Below are positions 16,296-24,996 of a DNA stretch of 64,000 bases, piece by piece (positions within the stretch are counted from its first letter, which is position 1; every line of letters begins with the position of its first letter). The notes under the pieces are model-generated. The model made no database searches. It saw nothing but the letters and a program-made list of their open reading frames with translations, and was not told where the DNA came from. This DNA comes from DASYKT01 sp035995185 (GTDB lineage: Bacteria; Acidobacteriota; Blastocatellia; Pyrinomonadales; Pyrinomonadaceae): the NCBI GenBank assembly GCA_035995185.1, contig DASYKT010000042.1, positions 122,973 to 186,972 of the forward strand, written 5' to 3'. The position numbers were made by a program, and so were the translations under genes.

Positions 16296-16415
16296 CGCCG
16301 TGCGCCTAAATGGCTGCGGCATGAGTCTGGTAACAGTCTCATCAAAACGTGGAGCCGTTGTCGAAGGGCGGATTATTTTCGAAGATAGACGCCCTTTTTC
16401 GACGGTTCCTTTTTT
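16296..16415 (+). ncRNA. Candidate small structured RNA of unknown family
   Basis: There is no open frame of note here. Rightward the sequence folds into three successive hairpins: GCCGC/GCGGC closing at 16294-16320; a 9-bp stem with one mismatch and a GTAA tetraloop at 16321-16342; and a stem of about 18 bp (16351-16370 with 16390-16409) followed by six T. The last has the form of a strong rho-independent terminator. An extended -10 element lies just upstream. Together they suggest an independent RNA of about 120 nt, or a cis leader whose gene is not adjacent. I could not match it to a known riboswitch class. On the other strand it would be part of the TonB receptor leader. Confidence 0.4.
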
Positions 16416-16859
16416 CGTATAGCAATACCAAAAATTCCTGGTTGGGTTTCCAACCTCCTTAAGATCTTTTCCGGTGAAAAGATCCTGAAAACCGCAGTGG
16501 TTTTTCTGGCTTTTTCTTATGCAAATTGAAAGCCACGACTATCGCAATAATGCTAAGCCCTTTTATTTCTTGCACATGATGTTTTGATAGAGGGAAATTT
16601 CACAAGCGCGGCCCTACAGCTTTATCAAAATTTTTGGATAAAAAATCTAATAAATTGTAAAGGGAAAAATTAGAAGAAATAATATTAGCCAGACGGGTGT
16701 TTATCCAGCCCCCACCTTGGAAAAAAAGAAGCAACTTGTCCTATACAAATGATGTGGATAAAAACCGTTAAGGTTGCCTCGCGGAGAGATAAAAAGCTGT
16801 CTCGGGTTGACACGAAAGTTTGACTTGGTTAACTCTGGCAGAGAAGATTTTTTTATATA
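16416..16859. other. Hairpin-rich, gene-free intergenic region
   Basis: No gene was seen. Three more perfect stems follow the candidate RNA: GGTTGG/CCAACC at 16440-16455, a 9-bp GATCTTTTC/GAAAAGATC at 16463-16484, and GAAAACC/GGTTTTTC at 16487-16506 with a T-run. The rest is AT-rich. A TTGACA box at 16807-16812 with TAACTC 17 bases later may be the promoter of the hicB remnant and pyrC. Confidence 0.6.
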
Positions 16860-17080
16860 ATGCGTTACGCTATAGTTATTGAAAAGCGGAAAACAATTAT
16901 TCGGCTTATGTTCCGGATCTGCCAGGGTGTATAGCAACTGGGAAGACCATAGAAGAAACCGAAAGACAATTGCGCGAAGCCATCGAATTTCATATCGATG
17001 GAATGATTGAAGATGGGTTGCCTATCCCGGAACCGAATAGCCACGTTGAGTATATAGAAATAGATAAAGTCGCCGCATAA
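16860..17080 (+). pseudogene. hicB: Frameshifted orphan hicB antitoxin gene
   Basis: The ATG opens a HicB-like start (MRYAIVIEK). The frame then breaks near 16886, where one G is missing from an expected AAGGCGG. Restoring it continues ENNYSAYVPDLPGCIATGKT, then a TIEETERQLREAIEFH helix and a normal HicB end, 73 residues in all with a TAA at 17078. The match to the HicB family is strong across both parts, so this is a recent one-base deletion or a sequencing error. No hicA lies beside it. The stop is eight bases before the pyrC start, so the two would share an mRNA. A GAGAAG stretch serves as a possible RBS. Confidence 0.85.
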
Positions 17081-17088
17081 AACAAACA

Positions 17089-18372
17089 GTGAAACTCTTA
17101 ATCAAAAACGGTCATTTGATCGACCCCGCGGAAGATCAGAACAGCGGAAAGAATTTGCTTATTGAAGACGGCAAGGTTGCCGCCTGGCTTGGGGCTAATG
17201 AAAGCGCGCCGGAAGATGCGGAAGTTTTCGATGCTTCGGGTTTGATAGTGGCGCCGGGATTTATCGATATGCACGTGCATCTGCGTGAGCCCGGCCAGGA
17301 GCACAAGGAAACGATCGCCAGCGGATGCGCCGCGGCGGTAGCGGGCGGATTCACTTCGGTGTGCCCGATGCCCAACACCACGCCCGTCAACGACAACGCA
17401 GCCATCACCCGCTATATGATCGAGCAGGCGGAACGCGCCGGCCTGGCAAACGTTTTTCCGATCGGCGCGGTCACAAAATCTTCCGACGGTTCCGAACTCG
17501 CCGAGATGGGCGAGATGAAAGCCGCGGGCGCGGTGGCCGTTTCGGATGACGGGCGCCCGGTTCCGACCGCCGGCATAATGCGCCGCGCGATGGAATACGC
17601 GAAGGATTTCGATCTGCCCGTGGTCGATCATTGCGAAGACAAATCGCTTTCGCAAGGCGGCGTGATGCACGAGGGGAAAATTTCGCTGCTGTTAGGTTTG
17701 CGGGGAATGCCGGCGCTGGCCGAGGAGATCGATGCCGTGCGGGACATCATCCTGGCCAAAGAAACCGGCGCGCATATCCATATCGCGCATATTTCGACCA
17801 GGAACGCTCTGGAAGCGATTCGCCGCGCAAAAAACGAAGGCATTAATATTACTTGCGAAGTAGCGCCGCATCATTTTACCCTGACCGACAGCGCGGTCGA
17901 AGGTTACGACACCAATACGAAAATGTCGCCGCCGCTGCGCAGCGATGAACACGTGCAGGCGCTGCTGGAAGGGCTAAAGGATGGCACGATCGATGCCATC
18001 GCCACCGACCACGCCCCGCATCACGATGACGAAAAGGCGCTGGAATACGACCGCGCGCCGTTTGGCATCACCGGGCTGGAGACGGCCATCGGACTGGCGT
18101 TTGAAAAACTGGTCCATCCGGGAATTATCGATCTGGTCCGGCTGGTGGAATTGTTTGCCGCGAATCCCGCGAAAATATTTCGCATGCGTGAACGGGGAAC
18201 GCTAAAACCGGGTTCTGTCGCAGATGTTACGATCATCGACCCGGACTTGAAATGGGCCTTCGATGTTTCGGAATCGCGCTCTAAATCACGCAACACGCCT
18301 TTTGGCAGCCGCAAATTCCGCGGCGCGGCCGTAGCGACGATCGTCGGCGGCAAGATCGTCTATCGCAGGTAA
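17089..18372 (+). CDS. pyrC: Dihydroorotase, class I
   Basis: A 427-residue amidohydrolase that cyclises carbamoyl aspartate to dihydroorotate, step three of UMP synthesis. The metal-binding motif DMHVHLREPG (about residues 60-69), the later HIHIAHIST segment, and the catalytic IATDHAPHH near residue 305 are all present, typical of the class I (PyrC/AllB-like) group. The start is GTG, eight bases after the stop of a broken hicB, with no clear RBS of its own, which suggests coupling. The catalytic Asp and metal-ligand His residues are intact, so an active enzyme rather than a pyrC' pseudo-dihydroorotase is expected. Confidence 0.93.
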   Translation: MKLLIKNGHLIDPAEDQNSGKNLLIEDGKVAAWLGANESAPEDAEVFDASGLIVAPGFIDMHVHLREPGQEHKETIASGCAAAVAGGFTSVCPMPNTTPVNDNAAITRYMIEQAERAGLANVFPIGAVTKSSDGSELAEMGEMKAAGAVAVSDDGRPVPTAGIMRRAMEYAKDFDLPVVDHCEDKSLSQGGVMHEGKISLLLGLRGMPALAEEIDAVRDIILAKETGAHIHIAHISTRNALEAIRRAKNEGINITCEVAPHHFTLTDSAVEGYDTNTKMSPPLRSDEHVQALLEGLKDGTIDAIATDHAPHHDDEKALEYDRAPFGITGLETAIGLAFEKLVHPGIIDLVRLVELFAANPAKIFRMRERGTLKPGSVADVTIIDPDLKWAFDVSESRSKSRNTPFGSRKFRGAAVATIVGGKIVYRR

Positions 18373-18470
18373 GGGAACGAATGTCGAATTGAGATCGTAT
18401 AGATGGTTAAATGATGCGCGAGATCGTTTATTGAGCGCGGTTTTATTCAGACTTCAGGAGAACATAATTT

Positions 18471-18848
18471 ATGAGCTACGAAATGCAGTTTTCGCCGCAG
18501 AACTCTCTACAAACACCCGAACAGAGGCAGATGGGGCTTTTTATTCATCTCTCGCAGTTTGCCAACGTCATCTTTTTTCCGCTGGGGATCGTCTTACCGA
18601 TAATTCTTTGGCAAACGCAGAAGGATAAAATGCCGGGCATCGACGCCCACGGCAAGATGGTTGTTAACTGGGCGATCTCGTCAACGATCTACGTTATAGC
18701 GAGTATCATCCTGATGTTTTTCATAATAGGAATTTTCACCTTTCTGGCTGTCGCCGTAATGGGCATAGTGTTCCCGATCATCGGCGCCATCAAGGCCAAT
18801 AAAGGCGAGCTCTGGGAATACCCGCTGACCATCAAGTTTATAAAGTAA
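18471..18848 (+). CDS. DUF4870-family membrane protein
   Basis: A 125-residue inner-membrane protein. It matches the DUF4870 pattern: a short N-terminal amphipathic stretch, a hydrophobic segment around residues 25-45 (FANVIFFPLGIVLPIILW), the family motif DAHGKMVVNWAIS, and two further membrane segments around residues 70-110. The function of the family is unknown. The RBS AGGAG lies about ten bases before the ATG. It is probably monocistronic, about 100 bases after pyrC, and is followed by an inverted repeat. Confidence 0.85.
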   Translation: MSYEMQFSPQNSLQTPEQRQMGLFIHLSQFANVIFFPLGIVLPIILWQTQKDKMPGIDAHGKMVVNWAISSTIYVIASIILMFFIIGIFTFLAVAVMGIVFPIIGAIKANKGELWEYPLTIKFIK

Positions 18849-18873
18849 CAGGGCTTGTCTAAGTCACGGATAC

Positions 18874-18942
18874 GGCCACGAATGTCACTAATAGCACGAA
18901 TAAAGAGCTTTTTAATTCGTGCTATTAGTGTAATTAGTGGCT
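18874..18942. repeat. Imperfect inverted repeat, copy D
   Basis: Bases 18874-18904 pair with 18912-18942 with about five mismatches. Each arm holds three units of the form CAC(G/T)AATNN spaced exactly nine bases. It lies between the convergent DUF4870 and TPR genes. Confidence 0.9.
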
Positions 18943-18991
18943 AATAAAGACTATGGGCATTGCATATTAATGAGAAACCGCGCTCCTCTTA

Positions 18992-19744
18992 TCAGCGCGT
19001 CGAAACAGCCAGGATCCTGTCGTTATATATCGCCCGGTATAGCCGGTCGGCCAATTGCGTGTTCGAGAATTTTATCTTTGCGTACTGCGCGATCGCTTTT
19101 TCCTTTTCTTTTACCTGCAAATAAAGGCCGCCCAGTAAAAATTGCGCTTCGTCAATGGTTGGATCGAGGCTCACTGCCTTTTGGAGTTCGCCGATCGCTT
19201 CACGATATTTTTTCTGTCTGCCGAGGGCAAAACCCAGGTTCATCCTTATTTCCGCGTTGTTTTCATCCAACAGCTTGGCCTTTTCCAGAAAAGTTATCGC
19301 TTTATCAAAGTCCTGCAGGCGTATATAAGCGCAGCCCAGGTTATAGAGAATGACGGGATCGTCTTTTTTAAGACGTAAGGCTTCGAGAAATGCCGCGCTC
19401 CCTTTTTCGGTTTGTCCGGATTCCAGATAGGACGCTCCCAGCTGGTTATAGGCGTCCGCAAAGTCGGGAGACATTTTGACGGCTTGCTGAAAAGCGGGGA
19501 CGGCCTTTTCAAATCGGCCCAGATGGAAATATGCCGTGCCGAGATTGTAATGCGCCGTGGCGTAACCGGGCTGCAGGACAATGGCACGTTCGAAAAGGCC
19601 GATCGCGGCCTCGTAGTTTTTATCTTCGATCTGAGACACGCCCCGGTCGTTAAGGTCTACAGCTTCCGGTATTTTGTTTTGCGCCAAAATACAATACGAC
19701 GTCAATAAAGTTATTAAACAAGTTAAAATGGCTGTCTTTTTCAT
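18992..19744 (-). CDS. Exported TPR-repeat protein
   Basis: A 250-residue protein with an N-terminal signal peptide (residues 1-21, ending ILAQ) followed by about five tetratricopeptide repeats from residue 30 to 220. Repeat motifs such as YNLGTAYFHLGRFEKAVPAF and YNQLGASYLESGQTEKGSAAF are clear. TPR proteins are scaffolds for protein binding; this one should act in the periplasm. It is transcribed away from the winged-helix/TPR regulator at 19945, with about 200 bases between them that may contain both promoters. No partner is evident. Confidence 0.85.
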   Translation of the reverse strand: MKKTAILTCLITLLTSYCILAQNKIPEAVDLNDRGVSQIEDKNYEAAIGLFERAIVLQPGYATAHYNLGTAYFHLGRFEKAVPAFQQAVKMSPDFADAYNQLGASYLESGQTEKGSAAFLEALRLKKDDPVILYNLGCAYIRLQDFDKAITFLEKAKLLDENNAEIRMNLGFALGRQKKYREAIGELQKAVSLDPTIDEAQFLLGGLYLQVKEKEKAIAQYAKIKFSNTQLADRLYRAIYNDRILAVSTR

Positions 19745-19944
19745 AGAACACTCCTTAAGTTTTATTGCCTGACAACTAAAACTCTACTTCCGGAAGTGCT
19801 TATCGTAATGACGTCTTTATGACGTTGCTATGACTTTGTTAAAATTCGGGCAAATTCCCCTCGGTCGGTGTCACAAAGCGTGGATCAACGGTGTATCTTA
19901 ATAAACGGATCGTTATATTTTTTTGACAGAATGTCGGTCTTTAG

Positions 19945-21828
19945 GTGAGTTTGAACATACCAGCCCACGAGAATGTTTATAATTTCGACGATGTTTCGGT
20001 GGACATCGAAAATTTTCGCGTGCAAAAAAATGGGCAAACCGTCAGCCTGACGCCGCGCGCTTTCGATGTTTTGGCCCTTTTGCTTAAAAACAATGGGCGA
20101 GTGGTGGAAAAACAGGAGATCTTCGAATTTGTCTGGAAAGATGTTTTTGTCAGCGATAACGCTCTCACGAAAATAATAAAAGAGATCCGGCATGCATTCG
20201 AAGACCCGGCGGACCAGCCGCGTTATATCGAAACGGTCCCCAAGCGCGGTTACCGTTTTATCGGCACCGTCAAAAACGCTCAGGATCAGACAGTCCCGGA
20301 AAACGACACCGTTTCTCCGGTCCCGCGAAAGTCTTTTCGCTCTGCTTTTTCAAAAATTGTGTTGGCTCTCTCGGCAGCGGGTTTGATCGCTGTCTCTGTT
20401 TTCATCGTTTGGATGCTGATGCGCCAAACTCCCGCGAAAACCAAGCCTGTGCCGATCCGAACAATAGCCGTTTTACCGTTCAAGCCTCTGAACGCCGGAA
20501 GCGGTGACGAAGCCCTGGAAATGGGAATGGCGGAAACGCTGATCACGCGGCTCAGCAATCTCAGGGAACTGGACGTCAGGCCCATGACCGCCGTGCGTAA
20601 ATATACCGATCTGCAGCAGGACCCGATCGCCGCAGGTAAAGAAGTGAAGGCGGAAACCGTTCTGGATGGCAGTATTCAAAAGGACGGCGATCGGGTCAGG
20701 GTGACCGTGCGGCTAATGGATGTGGCAACCGGCAACACTCTCTGGTCAGAGCAATTCGACGAAAATTTTACAAGTATCTTTAAAGTGCAGGATTCTATCG
20801 CGGAACGTATAAGTAAGGCTCTGACACTGCAGCTGAGCCGGCAGGAAAAAGAGCAGTTGATAAAACATCTGACGGAAGACGCTGAAGCCTATCAACTGTA
20901 TCTGCGCGGCCAGCTTATTTGGAACAGAAGGCGTGAAAATTGGATAGAAGAGAGTTTAAGTTACTACCAGCAGGCAGTTGAAAGAGATCCGAACTTTGCG
21001 CCGGCCTATATAGGCATGGCGGATGCTTATATTATGCAAAGCGGGCATCGAAGAATATCCATGCAAGAGGCAGCCGAAAAAGCGAGGTCTAATATCGTGA
21101 AAGCGCTGGAGATCGATAGCTCCTTGGCGCAGGCGCACAATGCGCTCGCCGAATTGAAGTATCAATATGAATACGACTGGGATGGGGCGGAAAAAGAATT
21201 CAAGGCCGCAATAGAGTTAAATCCGAACATTGCGTGGATACACCAGGCCTATGGCTGGTTTTTGATGTCGAACGGGCGTTTTGACGAGGCTGAAGCCGAA
21301 ATGGAAAAGGCGAAGGAACTCGACCCCAGTTCGCTCACGATCAATGCGGGCACGGGGCGGCTTTATTACTATTCACGGCAATACGACAGGGCTATTCAGC
21401 AAACGCTGAATATCAGCGCTATCGAACCGGACGATAGAAGCCTCTCCAACGTGCTTTTCGATGCCTATGAGCAAAAACAAATGTACACCGATGCTCTGGA
21501 AGTTTTCATCAAGGGACATAGTATGAAACCGGAAAAAGCTGAAGAGCTCAGATCGGTCCTTAAAGAAGCCGGGTGGGAAGGGATTTTGCGAAAGCGGCTT
21601 AAGAGAGTGGAAGAGATCGAGGCCGCGACGGGGGCCACGTCGCCTTCCAGCCGCGCCTATCTTTATACTCAGTTGGGAGAAAAAGACAAGGCATTCTTCT
21701 GGCTTAACAAAATGGTTGACGAACATACCCCCGCGATCCTGCAATTCAAGGTCGAACCGACGCTCGACAAACTGCGCGATGACCCTCGTTACCGGGAATT
21801 ATTGAACCGTATCGGTTTGAAGCCTTAA
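19945..21828 (+). CDS. Membrane winged-helix regulator with TolB-like domain and TPRs
   Basis: A 627-residue CadC-like transcription regulator. Residues 10-108 are an OmpR/PhoB-type winged helix (LTPRAFDVLALLLKNNG, then VPKRGYRFIG). A single membrane helix follows at 138-159. Residues about 172-290 form a TolB/FlgO-like domain (IAVLPFKPLN), and the rest holds TPR repeats (for example AQAHNALAELKYQYEYDWDG). DNA binding would be cytoplasmic and sensing periplasmic. Such proteins are abundant in Acidobacteria. The start is GTG with a weak TTTAGG upstream; the only nearby ATG runs into a stop. The target genes are unknown. Confidence 0.88.
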   Translation: MSLNIPAHENVYNFDDVSVDIENFRVQKNGQTVSLTPRAFDVLALLLKNNGRVVEKQEIFEFVWKDVFVSDNALTKIIKEIRHAFEDPADQPRYIETVPKRGYRFIGTVKNAQDQTVPENDTVSPVPRKSFRSAFSKIVLALSAAGLIAVSVFIVWMLMRQTPAKTKPVPIRTIAVLPFKPLNAGSGDEALEMGMAETLITRLSNLRELDVRPMTAVRKYTDLQQDPIAAGKEVKAETVLDGSIQKDGDRVRVTVRLMDVATGNTLWSEQFDENFTSIFKVQDSIAERISKALTLQLSRQEKEQLIKHLTEDAEAYQLYLRGQLIWNRRRENWIEESLSYYQQAVERDPNFAPAYIGMADAYIMQSGHRRISMQEAAEKARSNIVKALEIDSSLAQAHNALAELKYQYEYDWDGAEKEFKAAIELNPNIAWIHQAYGWFLMSNGRFDEAEAEMEKAKELDPSSLTINAGTGRLYYYSRQYDRAIQQTLNISAIEPDDRSLSNVLFDAYEQKQMYTDALEVFIKGHSMKPEKAEELRSVLKEAGWEGILRKRLKRVEEIEAATGATSPSSRAYLYTQLGEKDKAFFWLNKMVDEHTPAILQFKVEPTLDKLRDDPRYRELLNRIGLKP

Positions 21829-21870
21829 CAGATCGGACCCTAATACATTTGGAATACCGCAGAATCTTTA

Positions 21871-21941
21871 TTAGCCACTAATTACACAAATAACACGAAT
21901 AAGATCTTTAATTCGTGTTATTTGTGTAACTAGTGGCTAAT
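21871..21941. repeat. Imperfect inverted repeat, copy E
   Basis: Bases 21871-21900 pair with 21911-21941 with one or two mismatches. Units of CACTAATTA, CACAAATAA and CACGAATAA follow one another at exactly nine bases. It lies between convergent genes. Confidence 0.9.
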
Positions 21942-21964
21942 ATCCGTGACTTTATGGCAAAGTC

Positions 21965-22111
21965 GCCTCGCTGCAAAAATACTTACCAAGTAACTCTCCG
22001 CCCACGCGATGCCCTGCCTGGTTCCGCAGCCGTGAGCCTACTATTTCATAGCCTCGCTGCAAAAATACTTACCAAGTAACTCTCCGCCCACGCGATGTCC
22101 TGCCTGGTTCC
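21965..22111. repeat. 61-bp direct repeat: duplicated end of the SGNH hydrolase gene
   Basis: Bases 21965-22025 and 22051-22111 are identical except for one position (GCCC versus GTCC). The second copy is the last coding part of the SGNH hydrolase gene; the first is an extra copy just past its stop codon. The period is 86 bases. This is a partial tandem duplication whose distal copy is not translated as part of the gene. Confidence 0.95.
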
Positions 22112-23297
22112 AATGCCCGAAGCCCAGATTTTTTTCAAAGCCGTGCAGAAAGATATGATTTTGTTCGGCGTATTTTTGCAGCTCCGGCGCCAGAGTAACT
22201 ACCGGTATCGAATTTGTTTCGGCAAAATTTTTGATCCGGTTATCCGGGTAGAAAATATCTTCCACGCCGAGGTAAGCCCATTGTTCGGCGCGGGCTTTGG
22301 GGTCAGGCAAAACCTGCGCGCCGTTGCTAAGCGTCACCACGACAAATTTGGCATCGTGGGCCTTAACTTCTTCATCCATCTTCAGGATCAACCCTTCGGT
22401 GACTCGCCAGGCTTCATTCCATTGCTCGTTTTTCGGCAGGCGATAGATCTCATTATCGATGCCTACATCTCCGGCGGGCGGCGTGGCGGCCGCGTTTTTT
22501 GCCGGTTCATTATTGGCCGCGGGTGATTCGGCAGAAACGGCAGTCTGGGCGGCAGGTTTTTTCTTCCATTGATCGAACCAGTATTTCAGCGCGGTCTGGC
22601 CGTCCTGCATTCCCTGGACAACGCGCAGATTATCTCGCAGCCAGCTTCCGGTCCGTGCCAAAAACGAATTGTCGAATTTGAACTTGGCGGAGTTGCGAAA
22701 CGAATCGTCGAGCACCAGTTCATTATCGCGATAAACATAATAGGGGATCTCGGTGCGTTTGAACGCGCGGTAATTGTCAGTGATGTCGTTATTGGTGGTG
22801 ATGGCCAGCAGCACGATATCGGGCGAATATTTCCACACTTTTTCTTTCAGCGTCAGAAATTCCTGCGCGGTGCCGTAACCGGAAACGCCGAAATTGATCA
22901 TCTCGATCTTTTTGCCATCGAAAGCGCCGCAGGCACTTAATTTCTCCTGCATTACTTTCCAGAACGTTTCGTGAAGGTCGACCTGCAAGGCCTCGGAATA
23001 TGAATCGCCGATGACCGCTATCCTGACGGTGTCGGCGGGTTTTTGAATTTGATGTTCGTTGTCGCGCAAGCCGTCGCTGTTGATGATGATATAGGTCTCG
23101 CCTTCCTTGCTATACCAGCCGTTCATGTTGGGAGACAAGGCGTATCCGCGGCTTTCATCGACCCTGTAAAAAACCGGCGAACTGTAACCGGCCGCTCTTA
23201 AGACAACTTCCGCGATCAGCAAACCAAAGACCGTACCGGTCAACAACAGTACAAGCTTGAAAATAATCCTTTTTTTCCGGGACAGAACAGTTGCCAT
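22041..23297 (-). CDS. SGNH/GDSL-family hydrolase, membrane-anchored
   Basis: A 418-residue protein with an uncleaved N-terminal membrane anchor (about residues 11-34) and an extracytoplasmic SGNH hydrolase domain. Block I is GDSY (Ser99), block II FGVSGYG, block III an Asn-rich TTNND, and the catalytic Asp/His block is GHWNQAGH near the C-terminus. An Ala/Pro-rich insertion sits around residues 255-285. Such proteins act as esterases or acetyl-transfer partners on polysaccharides. No polysaccharide genes are adjacent. The 3' end of the gene is partly duplicated just after the stop codon. No clear RBS is seen. Confidence 0.82.
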   Translation of the reverse strand: MATVLSRKKRIIFKLVLLLTGTVFGLLIAEVVLRAAGYSSPVFYRVDESRGYALSPNMNGWYSKEGETYIIINSDGLRDNEHQIQKPADTVRIAVIGDSYSEALQVDLHETFWKVMQEKLSACGAFDGKKIEMINFGVSGYGTAQEFLTLKEKVWKYSPDIVLLAITTNNDITDNYRAFKRTEIPYYVYRDNELVLDDSFRNSAKFKFDNSFLARTGSWLRDNLRVVQGMQDGQTALKYWFDQWKKKPAAQTAVSAESPAANNEPAKNAAATPPAGDVGIDNEIYRLPKNEQWNEAWRVTEGLILKMDEEVKAHDAKFVVVTLSNGAQVLPDPKARAEQWAYLGVEDIFYPDNRIKNFAETNSIPVVTLAPELQKYAEQNHIFLHGFEKNLGFGHWNQAGHRVGGELLGKYFCSEAMK

Positions 23298-23440
23298 AAA
23301 AATTAACGATGCGCCAGCCGAAAGTACTTTAGCGAATGCAAAATAAACTTACAAATGCGCCGGTGAAAAAATGAGCAGATACGGAAGAGCCGTTTCGGAA
23401 TAGATTAAAGATCATAGATGATAGCTGAGAGATCCGATCT

Positions 23441-24046
23441 ATGACTTTATCGATCAAGCAAGCTGAACTATACTTTCAAAGTATTTTTATGAACGATACC
23501 GGATCAGAAGAAAAAGCGGCGGCGAAAAAAACGGCCAAATGGCAGACCATAACGGTGGTTCTGGTGTTGAGCGTTTTTGTCGTGGGCGGTATTATTTTTT
23601 CCGAGTGGCGCAATATGATCTTTTCCGGAAACGCCGCGCCGAATGCGATCGCCGTTCTGCCTTTCGAAAATGCGAATCAGGATGGGTACGCGGAAAGTAT
23701 AGCCGACAAACTGAGCGAAAGCCTGCTAAATGAGATCGCGCAAAATTCGGCCTTCCGGGTCGTTCCTCGTAACGATGTCGTTCGCTATAAAGGAAAGAAC
23801 GAGGATCCGAACCGGGCGGGAAAGGCCGTAAAAGCCTGGATGGTCGTGACCGGAAAGGTGATGCGCGAGGGTGACAATTTGACGATAAAAGCCGAGCTGG
23901 TCGAAGTCGAGAAAAATTCTCGTGTCTGGAGTAAGCAATATAATGTTCCCATTTCGGAGGTCATGCAGCTGCCGCCGGAAATGTCACGGGAAATAATTGC
24001 GGCGATCGGCACAGGGGGCGGCACAGGGGCGGGCACCGGCAAATGA
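23441..24046 (+). CDS. Membrane-anchored FlgO/TolB-like domain protein
   Basis: A 201-residue protein with one membrane helix (about residues 37-55) and a periplasmic domain beginning NAIAVLPFENANQDG, continuing through VVTGKVMREGDNLTIKAELVEV. The same domain type lies in the regulator at 19945 (IAVLPFKPLN, then LDGSIQKDGDRVRVTVRLMDV), so the two are homologous in this region. An internal ATG at 23489 would give a 185-residue protein with a more usual N-terminus; neither start has a strong RBS. The C-terminus is Gly/Thr-rich. It directly precedes a lipoprotein gene and is probably cotranscribed with it. The function is unknown. Confidence 0.7.
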   Translation: MTLSIKQAELYFQSIFMNDTGSEEKAAAKKTAKWQTITVVLVLSVFVVGGIIFSEWRNMIFSGNAAPNAIAVLPFENANQDGYAESIADKLSESLLNEIAQNSAFRVVPRNDVVRYKGKNEDPNRAGKAVKAWMVVTGKVMREGDNLTIKAELVEVEKNSRVWSKQYNVPISEVMQLPPEMSREIIAAIGTGGGTGAGTGK

Positions 24047-24063
24047 ATATGTTTGGAGAAAAA

Positions 24064-24996
24064 ATGAGAAATTATTGGCTTCCGATGCTTTTAGCAGCGA
24101 TCTGCGCGGCGAATGTTAGTTCCTGTTCGGCCGGAATAAAAAGCGACACGAACTCCGGCGCGGCGAAGGTGGAAAATTCGGAGGCGCCGATACCGGGCGA
24201 GGGCGGCACGGGTAAAGGTGACATCGATAAGGCCATTAGAAAGATCGATTTCAAAAATTTTGCTTATGAACCGTATTGCGCCGGTGAAGAGACAACCAAG
24301 ATTACCGTCAAGAATGGCGAGTATTCCAAGGAAACCAAGGAAGAAGAGTACACCGACCGTTTCTATTTTAACGTCTTTGACGTCACTTATGGCGACGTCG
24401 ACGCCGATAACAAAGAAGAGGCGATCATCCTGTCCAACTGCAACACGGGCGGAACCGGCCAATTTACCGAAGGGTTTGTTTATACGCTTAAGGCCGGCAA
24501 ACCTGCGCTGCTGACCCGCTTTGAAGGCGGCGACCGTGCGTATGGCGGCTTGCGCAGCGCAAAAGTGGAAAACGGCTTGCTGGTCGTGGAGAGAAATGAC
24601 GTTGGTGAAGCAGGCGGGGCTTGCTGCCCGGAATTTTCGGTGACGACCAAATACAAGTGGAACGGCAAGGAACTGCAAACTTCAGGCGCCGAGGTCAGGA
24701 AAGAGTTATACCCCGAGGAAAAGGTCAGCTTTGCCAAGGGAACTTCGAAAACGACGATCAATGTCACGGTCGAAGACATCAAACGTTATTCGCTGGGCGC
24801 GCGCGCCGGTCAGACCCTTACCGTGTCTACCAATACAGATAACGTCACGGTTGCCCTGATCGAAGGCGACGCCAATGTGACTGAAGGCATGAACGGCTTT
24901 AGCGCCAGGCTCAAGGAAAACGGCAAATATGTCATCCAGGTGCAAAACAACGCGGAGAAACCGGCCCCGGCTATTTTGACGATAGAGATAAAATAA
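24064..24996 (+). CDS. Hypothetical lipoprotein
   Basis: A 310-residue protein. The ATG at 24064 is preceded by GGAG at five bases' spacing, preferred over an in-frame ATG seven codons earlier. The signal peptide ends in VSSC, which fits a lipobox, so it is probably a lipoprotein. After a Gly/Ser-rich spacer comes a domain with FDVTYGDVDADNKEEAIILSN, which resembles FG-GAP-like or calcium-loop repeats used to read out quantities. A C-terminal beta-sandwich-like part starts near YSLGARAGQTLTVST. The gene starts 17 bases after the stop of the FlgO-like gene. The function is unknown. Confidence 0.65.
   Translation: MRNYWLPMLLAAICAANVSSCSAGIKSDTNSGAAKVENSEAPIPGEGGTGKGDIDKAIRKIDFKNFAYEPYCAGEETTKITVKNGEYSKETKEEEYTDRFYFNVFDVTYGDVDADNKEEAIILSNCNTGGTGQFTEGFVYTLKAGKPALLTRFEGGDRAYGGLRSAKVENGLLVVERNDVGEAGGACCPEFSVTTKYKWNGKELQTSGAEVRKELYPEEKVSFAKGTSKTTINVTVEDIKRYSLGARAGQTLTVSTNTDNVTVALIEGDANVTEGMNGFSARLKENGKYVIQVQNNAEKPAPAILTIEIK

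Noticed and set aside
16294..16342. A cobalamin or cyclic-di-GMP riboswitch upstream of the TonB receptor
   Set aside because: Neither strand shows the conserved core of these classes, and the terminator is oriented away from the receptor gene.
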